A stretch of 64,000 nucleotides of DNA from Sulfurimonas gotlandica GD1 (lineage in GTDB: Bacteria; Campylobacterota; Campylobacteria; Campylobacterales; Sulfurimonadaceae). Location: assembly GCF_000242915.1 (NCBI RefSeq), contig NZ_AFRZ01000001.1, positions 1,922,001 to 1,986,000 of the forward strand, given 5' to 3'. The notes under the pieces are model-generated. The model was not told the DNA's origin. It ran no database searches and was given only the letters and a program-made list of their open reading frames with translations. Both the position numbers and the translations under genes were made by a program. Position 1 is the stretch's first letter, and each line of letters begins with the position of its first letter. Positions 58,735 through 64,000 of the stretch are shown here, piece after piece.

Positions 58735-60626
58735 TTTGAGTTTTTCAGCAGATGAGCCTGCGCAGAATCAATACTCAGAAGCAATTGTTGATTTTCATCT
58801 GATATAGATCCTTTTTTACTGATAAGATTTTTAAAGTTATAAAAAATAGAACCATCATAATCGCTAAGTCCGACGATGCTTCCCATCTTTACAAAGGCAA
58901 ACCTATTTTTAACACTTTCATCAAATAGTGAGCTTCCTATGGTTGTAAAATTGTTCTGCCATCCAAGAATATCAATAATTGTTGGAACGATATCCCCTTG
59001 TGAAGATATGATATCTGTTCTTTTTGGTTCTATTAGTTTTGGTGCATATATGATTAGCGGTATATGAAATTCAGGTAAATATATATTTTCTAATTTCACC
59101 TCTTTTTCATTGCTAATTTTTGTCTGATTAGCATGATCAGCTGTAAAAATGAATATAGTGTTATCAAACCAAGGCTCTTTTTTAGAAGCTTCCATAAACT
59201 CTTTTATTTGAGTATCTACATAGTTTAGTGTATTTAAAAATCCGTTTTCAGATTTTACATCATGAGGGTATTTCTCCCATTGTTTACCTGGAGAGTAGAA
59301 TGGTGAATGAGTAGACGCAGTAAAACAAAAGCTAACAAAAGGCTCTTTAATTGTTTTTAGCTTCGAGGATAGAAATCTTAGGCTGTTACCATCCCAAGCA
59401 CCATAGTTTGGTTGTCCAGTTTCTTCTCCTGTGCGCTCAATATCTTCTGCTCCATAGTACTCTCTAAACCCGGCAAGTGCACTTAGTTTATCTACTCTAA
59501 AAGAGCCTCTGTCTGAACTTTGCATCGCTAAAGTAGAATACCCATTTTTATGTGCCATTTCTCCGAGGTATGAAGGGTTGTATAGTTCTAATCCTTCACC
59601 TAAGTTTTCAAAACCTACAGGCTGAGTAAGTCCTGTATATATAGTTGTTATTCCTTCTTGTGAGCGTTGGCCGTTTGCATAGAAGTTCGTGAAAAGTTGT
59701 CCCTCATGTGCCAGTTTATCAAGAGTTGGAGTGACTTTAAAGTTGTTGTGTGCAAGTTCGTCTAAATATCTTGCACTAAGACTTTCTATCATGATAATAA
59801 CAATGTTGTAGTTATTTTTTGTAGTTGGTTTTAGTTTTCTCATCAAAGGGAAGTTATTGTCCATAAATTCAAATTTCTCAGAAGCTAAATTGTCTTTAAC
59901 TACTTGCACTGCTTGGTCTGATTTTATAGCTGAGTGATCTGTACAGTTTATTGTTCCTCCACGGTAATAGCAGAAGAAACCATTAAGAGCTAAGTTTCCA
60001 GAAGAGACTTTATTTACGGCAAAGGCATCTGAAGTACCAAAGGAGATGCCATCAAGTTTTCCACGGATGCCTATAAAAGCAATAATTATTACGAGAAGCA
60101 TATTCGCCCATTCTCTTTGTCTGATAGTTTTGTTTTGTATATCAGAACCAAAAACTTTATAGAAAAAATATACAATTGTAAAATAAAATATTGTACCGAG
60201 TATAGTTTGAATAAGATAAAAATCAACTACCATATCTACTAAAATGCCTACATCATTTCCAATCAGACTAAGTTCGTTATTTAGATGTCTATTAACAAAT
60301 CCAAAGTATAAAATATCACCTATATTAAAGAAGATAATCCCACCTAAGATAGCACCCCATAAAACTCCTAAAGAGCTTCTGTATATTTTGTTGGTAGTAA
60401 ATTTAAACGGTAAAAGTAGGATTAACCAAATAATAGAAGTGAATGTAAAAATTAGTGCAACATCAACACGAACTCCCATAAAAAAAGACTTTAATGTTTC
60501 AATAAATGTTAAATCACCAAAATAATCAAAATAAGAAAAATAGAAGAAAAGTCTAATGGTAGTAAAGAGTAAAATACTGAAAATAACAGCTGAAATAACC
60601 TGAGTGTATCTGTTTTTAAAATGCAA
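58716..60626 (-). CDS. LtaS-type phosphoglycerol transferase-like protein, copy 2
   Basis: 636 residues, first gene of the operon, clearly paralogous to 54876-56789: the same five-helix N-terminus, the shared VNKVSSGNLALNGFF segment and the same sulfatase domain. Motifs are IMIESLSARY, YANGQRSQEGITT (Ser at the nucleophile position) and FTADHANQT, where DHAN replaces the DHG of copy 1. The DHAN change and the altered residues around the nucleophile suggest a different substrate. The ribosome site AGGA lies eight bases before the ATG. Confidence 0.85.
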   Translation of the reverse strand: MHFKNRYTQVISAVIFSILLFTTIRLFFYFSYFDYFGDLTFIETLKSFFMGVRVDVALIFTFTSIIWLILLLPFKFTTNKIYRSSLGVLWGAILGGIIFFNIGDILYFGFVNRHLNNELSLIGNDVGILVDMVVDFYLIQTILGTIFYFTIVYFFYKVFGSDIQNKTIRQREWANMLLVIIIAFIGIRGKLDGISFGTSDAFAVNKVSSGNLALNGFFCYYRGGTINCTDHSAIKSDQAVQVVKDNLASEKFEFMDNNFPLMRKLKPTTKNNYNIVIIMIESLSARYLDELAHNNFKVTPTLDKLAHEGQLFTNFYANGQRSQEGITTIYTGLTQPVGFENLGEGLELYNPSYLGEMAHKNGYSTLAMQSSDRGSFRVDKLSALAGFREYYGAEDIERTGEETGQPNYGAWDGNSLRFLSSKLKTIKEPFVSFCFTASTHSPFYSPGKQWEKYPHDVKSENGFLNTLNYVDTQIKEFMEASKKEPWFDNTIFIFTADHANQTKISNEKEVKLENIYLPEFHIPLIIYAPKLIEPKRTDIISSQGDIVPTIIDILGWQNNFTTIGSSLFDESVKNRFAFVKMGSIVGLSDYDGSIFYNFKNLISKKGSISDENQQLLLSIDSAQAHLLKNSKWMKKD

Positions 60627-60651
60627 ATCTAATCCTAAGAAAATAAGGCGA

Positions 60652-60657
60652 ATTATA
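60652..60657 (-). promoter_or_regulatory. Probable -10 box of the envelope operon
   Basis: ATTATA, read as TATAAT on the minus strand (GGATATAATTC), 26 bases before the LtaS-like copy 2 start. On the plus strand TAAAAT at 60670-60675 may serve ugd divergently. Confidence 0.5.
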
Positions 60658-60705
60658 TCCTTTTTAAGGTAAAATCACTAAATTATTTTATTTAGGGATT
60701 ATTTG

Positions 60706-62031
60706 ATGAAAATATCAGTTATTGGGACGGGTTATGTAGGTTTAGTAAGTGGAGTTTGTTTCGCACAGATGGGAAACTCTGTAACCTGTGTAGATATAGA
60801 TGAGAAAAAAATTCAAGATTTAAAACAAGGTATCATCCCTATCTATGAGCCTGGCCTAGAAGAAATGACATTAGAGAATTATAAAAATAAAACACTTGAC
60901 TTTACAACTAACTCGTACGAAGCAATTAAAAACTCTAAAATTGCTTTTATCGCAGTTGGAACTCCAATGGGTGATGATGGAAGTGCTGATTTAAAATATG
61001 TTCTAGCTGTTGCAAAAACTATTGGTGAAGCTATTGAAGATTACATGGTTATAGTTGATAAATCAACTGTTCCAGTTGGTACAGCTGATAAGGTTCAAGC
61101 TACTATACAAGCTGAACTTGACCGTAGAGGTGTAGATATAAAGTTCGATGTAGTCTCTAATCCAGAGTTCTTAAAAGAGGGTGCAGCAATAAATGATTTC
61201 ATGCATCCAGACCGTGTTGTTATCGGGGCAGATAGCGAAAAAGCAATGGATGTGATGAAAGAATTATATGCTCCTTTTATGAAACGTCATGAGAGCTTTA
61301 TTGCTATGGATATAAAAAGTGCTGAGATGACAAAGTACGCAGCAAATGCAATGCTTGCTACTAAGATATCTTTTATGAATGAGATGAGTCAAATCTGTGA
61401 GAGAGTCGGTGCAGATATTAACAAAGTTAGAAACGGCATCGGAAGTGACAGTCGTATAGGTTACAGCTTTATATATCCAGGTTGTGGATATGGCGGAAGC
61501 TGTTTTCCAAAAGATGTTCAAGCATTGGCAAAAACTGCAAAAAACTTTGGCTATAATCCTAGAATATTAGATGCTGTTGAAGCTGTTAATCTTGATCAAA
61601 AATATGTAATAAGCAATAAAGTAATAAGTAGATTTGGTGAAAACTTAGATGGAAAAACTTTTGGAGTATGGGGACTTAGTTTTAAACCTGAAACCGATGA
61701 TATGAGAGAAGCAAGTTCCATTACAATCATAAATGAGCTAACAAGAAGAGGGGCAAAGATTGTAGCTTATGACCCAAAGGCTAGACATGAGGCAGAGTCT
61801 TACTACTTAAAAGGTAACGACAAAGTCTCTTATGCTGATGGTAAATATGACGCACTTAAAGATGCAGATGCTTTAATCCTTGTAACAGAGTGGCAAGAGT
61901 TTAGAAGTCCAGATTTTGATGAGATGAAAAAATTACTTAAAAACGCAATCTTTTTTGATGGCAGAAATCAGTTTTCAAAAGAAAAAATGAATAAATATGG
62001 TTTTGAATATTTTCAGATTGGTGTGAACTAA
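60706..62031 (+). CDS. ugd: UDP-glucose 6-dehydrogenase
   Basis: 441 residues from the ATG at 60706, seven bases after AGGGA; a TTG one codon upstream is not needed. It oxidises UDP-glucose (from GalU) to UDP-glucuronate. Motifs are VIGTGYVGLVSGVCFA (NAD), VDKSTVPVGTA, SNPEFLKEGAAINDF, and the catalytic Cys in YPGCGYGGSCFPKD. UDP-glucuronate feeds capsule, O-antigen or lipid A sugars. Divergent from the envelope operon. Confidence 0.96.
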   Translation: MKISVIGTGYVGLVSGVCFAQMGNSVTCVDIDEKKIQDLKQGIIPIYEPGLEEMTLENYKNKTLDFTTNSYEAIKNSKIAFIAVGTPMGDDGSADLKYVLAVAKTIGEAIEDYMVIVDKSTVPVGTADKVQATIQAELDRRGVDIKFDVVSNPEFLKEGAAINDFMHPDRVVIGADSEKAMDVMKELYAPFMKRHESFIAMDIKSAEMTKYAANAMLATKISFMNEMSQICERVGADINKVRNGIGSDSRIGYSFIYPGCGYGGSCFPKDVQALAKTAKNFGYNPRILDAVEAVNLDQKYVISNKVISRFGENLDGKTFGVWGLSFKPETDDMREASSITIINELTRRGAKIVAYDPKARHEAESYYLKGNDKVSYADGKYDALKDADALILVTEWQEFRSPDFDEMKKLLKNAIFFDGRNQFSKEKMNKYGFEYFQIGVN

Positions 62032-62034
62032 GAG

Positions 62035-63000
62035 TTGACTATTCTAGTATGTCGCACAGATAAGCTTGGTGATTTTATAACTGCACTTCCTTCTATGTAT
62101 GTGCTTAAACATCATAATCCTAACAACAGGATTATAGCTTGTGTAGCTCCGCTAAATAAAACTTTGGCAGAGTCTTGTGACTTCATCGATGAGGTAATTG
62201 TAGATAATGGCGATAGCATCTGGACTTTTGCTTCAGAGCTTCGTGCTTTAAAGATTGATGTTTCAATAACTCTCTTCTCAAGCACGCGTATAGCTTTTGT
62301 CCAGTTTTTGGCACGAATTCCAAAGCGAATAGCTCCAGCAACAAAAATCGCTCAGATTTTTTATACCCATAGAGTTAAGCAAAGACGCAGCGAAGTGAAG
62401 ATGGCTGAGTTTGAGTATAATCTAGAATTAACAAAAACTCTGTTTCCTGATATAAATTTAGACTATAAAAAACCGCTTTTAGAGTTTGATGATGCTAAAA
62501 AGATATATGAAGTTTTTAGTATAAACAATGACATAGAAAAAGATGTAATAGCATTTCATGTTGGTTTTGGAGGTTCTTCAGATGCTAACTGGAATCTGGA
62601 TGAGTATGAGGAGCTTATACATACTGTCTTGATACAAAATAAGTACCAGGTAGTGCTTACTTTTGGGCCTGATGAAAAAGAGCTTTATGAAGAGATGCAG
62701 GGTAGGTTTATGGCTTACAATGTAGTCTTTTATTTTTCTCAAGAGAGTATAAGATACTTTGCAAAGCTTATAAGTAATTTTAAATTATTTGTGAGTACTT
62801 CAACGGGAACTTATCATTTAGCATCTCTTGTTGGAACACCTACAATGACATTTTTTGCAGATACTTTATTTGCAAGCTCAAAGAGGTGGAAAAGTATAGG
62901 TGATGAAAATAAACAGCAACACTTTATGATTCCACTTGAACAAGATAAGAGACAAAAAATGTTTGATGAAGTACTTCTTTTATTAAAAACTATAGACTAA
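62035..63000 (+). CDS. GT9-family glycosyltransferase (heptosyltransferase-like)
   Basis: 321 residues, TTG start three bases after ugd. The N-terminus VCRTDKLGDFITALPSMYVL and the donor site FHVGFGGSSDANWNLDEY fit the heptosyltransferase family. In the last motif STSTGTYHLASLVGTPTMTFF (as STGTYHLASL), the usual D-S-G-P-x-H becomes STGTYH, so it may use another sugar donor or acceptor. It probably adds to the LPS core or O-chain. Confidence 0.85.
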   Translation: MTILVCRTDKLGDFITALPSMYVLKHHNPNNRIIACVAPLNKTLAESCDFIDEVIVDNGDSIWTFASELRALKIDVSITLFSSTRIAFVQFLARIPKRIAPATKIAQIFYTHRVKQRRSEVKMAEFEYNLELTKTLFPDINLDYKKPLLEFDDAKKIYEVFSINNDIEKDVIAFHVGFGGSSDANWNLDEYEELIHTVLIQNKYQVVLTFGPDEKELYEEMQGRFMAYNVVFYFSQESIRYFAKLISNFKLFVSTSTGTYHLASLVGTPTMTFFADTLFASSKRWKSIGDENKQQHFMIPLEQDKRQKMFDEVLLLLKTID

Positions 63001-63009
63001 GAATAGATA

Positions 63010-64000
63010 CTATTTAAAATTATTTTTATTATCCTCTAAATATTCTTTTAGCTCTACTTCATTTTTTATAAAATATTTTTGATTGTTTTTAGCAACATAA
63101 TCTATAAATACGTTGTGAACATAGTTTTCATTTAGATGAGACGTTCTATCACTAAATGCTATATATTTATTATCTTTCACTAAATTTGATATATCATCAA
63201 TATACCATAGCGCATGAAACCCTGTTATCCCACCATTTAGTAGTTTTGAGTATTTATCTTTCATGATTTTAATATCCATAAGTTTTAAGTACTTTTGGTA
63301 GTGAGTCGGTGTATAGTAGTCTATATGTATATTGTTAGCTTTACAAAACTTATCAATGTCTAGTAGTGCTTGAATACCATCTTCTTGGTAATATTGTGGA
63401 GTTGCTTTTGATGTGTATTTATCTGGTACATGAAATGATTCATTTGGATTTGATCTAACCATTGAACCATTTTTCTGTAAATAATAATCATAGCTATTGT
63501 TTATATTCCATTCTATGTCATTATATAGCTGCATTAATTTGTTTTTATTTACGTAAGATAAGTCCTTAAGTACATAACTCCAGTAAGAAGCATGGAACTC
63601 TATATCATAGTACTTGGAGAATGAATCAGATTGGTCACTGCCATTTAAACAGTGATCATCAACCAAGTAATAAATTCTATGTATATTTGACAGCCTTTTA
63701 TTGTCAAGTTGTTTTAAGAAGTTTAAAACACTTAAAGAGTTTCCATATAGTGATGAAGAGAAATTTAGTATAGGTATATTCGAATTGTCTGTTTGTAACC
63801 TTTGACTTCTAGATGTTCCAAATATGATTGAGTGTTTTTTTTCTTTGAGCATATCAAATAGTTTGATTGAGTAATATTTTGTAAAATAAAAGTTTTTATC
63901 TGTCAAGCTATAAGGGAGTAATCTATATGGATTTACAAGCACAAACAGTATTATTATTGAGCCAATAATTATAGAAGTTATAATTAAAAAACTTTTTATC
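63010..64000 (-). CDS. Membrane-anchored SGNH-hydrolase-like protein, 5' end outside the window
   Basis: At least 330 residues. The frame stays open to the window edge, where it adds a TM helix (SFLIITSIIIGSIIILFVLV) before VNPYRLLPYS, so the GTG at 63942 is not the start and the gene begins beyond base 64000. The outer part has SIIFGTSRSQRL, like the GTS/GDS nucleophile turn of SGNH esterases and AlgJ/AlgX-type O-acetyltransferase helpers, and SDRTSHLNENY near the end, which could supply the Asp-x-x-His pair. Such genes often sit next to MBOAT acyltransferases. Converges on the GT9 gene. Confidence 0.68.
   Translation of the reverse strand, partial: IKSFLIITSIIIGSIIILFVLVNPYRLLPYSLTDKNFYFTKYYSIKLFDMLKEKKHSIIFGTSRSQRLQTDNSNIPILNFSSSLYGNSLSVLNFLKQLDNKRLSNIHRIYYLVDDHCLNGSDQSDSFSKYYDIEFHASYWSYVLKDLSYVNKNKLMQLYNDIEWNINNSYDYYLQKNGSMVRSNPNESFHVPDKYTSKATPQYYQEDGIQALLDIDKFCKANNIHIDYYTPTHYQKYLKLMDIKIMKDKYSKLLNGGITGFHALWYIDDISNLVKDNKYIAFSDRTSHLNENYVHNVFIDYVAKNNQKYFIKNEVELKEYLEDNKNNFK

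Noticed and set aside
63010-63942. A complete gene starting at the GTG at 63942
   Set aside because: The same frame is open to base 64000 and adds a clear TM helix, so the gene is cut by the window edge.

Overview
The window is a stretch of chromosome from a campylobacterotal (epsilonproteobacterial) chemolithoautotroph, most likely a Sulfurimonas or close relative. The reasons are the AT-rich, tightly packed genes; the adjacent ATP-citrate lyase genes aclB-aclA (reverse TCA cycle); the flgI-flgJ-flgM-flgN-flgK cluster with a muramidase-less FlgJ; a cbpA-hspR pair; and a complete rRNA operon. I saw no phage, insertion sequence, integrase or CRISPR array. This looks like core chromosome with some variable envelope genes near the right end.

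Layout. 0-8.6 kb: the end of mnmE, ruvX, ilvC, a minus-strand group (outer-membrane-like protein, holA, RNase R, HDOD protein) and a GreB-type factor. 8.7-20.3 kb: purL, an OlsF-like fused acyltransferase, a periplasmic rhodanese, pfkA, a REC-REC-PAS-PAS-HD-GYP regulator, purH, and cbpA-hspR behind a probable HspR operator. 20.3-26.7 kb: murA, a GGDEF-EAL sensor, a DnaQ-type exonuclease, rsmD and small unknowns. 26.7-30.7 kb: flagellar genes, with a 16-bp inverted repeat in front of flgM. 30.7-39.2 kb: a lone ABC permease, an AI-2E family protein, galU, a glutamine amidotransferase, a GT-C-like protein, aclBA and a single pseudopilin. 39.3-44.8 kb: 16S-tRNA-Ala-23S-5S with long processing stems and no tRNA-Ile. 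44.9-52.6 kb: heptose genes gmhA, gmhB, hldD and hldE, interrupted by a half-length asparaginase-like gene, ccoI-ccoS and a small cytochrome c. 52.7-64 kb: a six-gene overlapping minus-strand envelope operon (two LtaS-type phosphoglycerol-transferase-like proteins, a membrane-anchored glycosidase-fold protein, a PAP2 phosphatase, waaF and an FAD oxidoreductase), then ugd, a GT9 glycosyltransferase and a membrane-anchored SGNH-like protein cut by the window edge.

How the genes work together. gmhA, gmhB, hldE, hldD and waaF cover the route from sedoheptulose 7-phosphate to ADP-heptose and its addition to the LPS inner core. galU and ugd supply UDP-glucose and UDP-glucuronate. The LtaS/glycosidase-fold/LtaS/PAP2 cassette is the best candidate here for an undescribed system: its order and overlaps suggest a phosphoglycerol-type modification of an envelope glycan or lipid, but the substrate cannot be read from sequence. 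Carbon fixation (aclBA), a high-affinity cbb3 oxidase maturation pair (ccoI, ccoS) and a soluble c-type cytochrome fit a microaerobic autotroph. Two large signalling proteins with opposite predicted effects on cyclic di-GMP sit about 5 kb apart.
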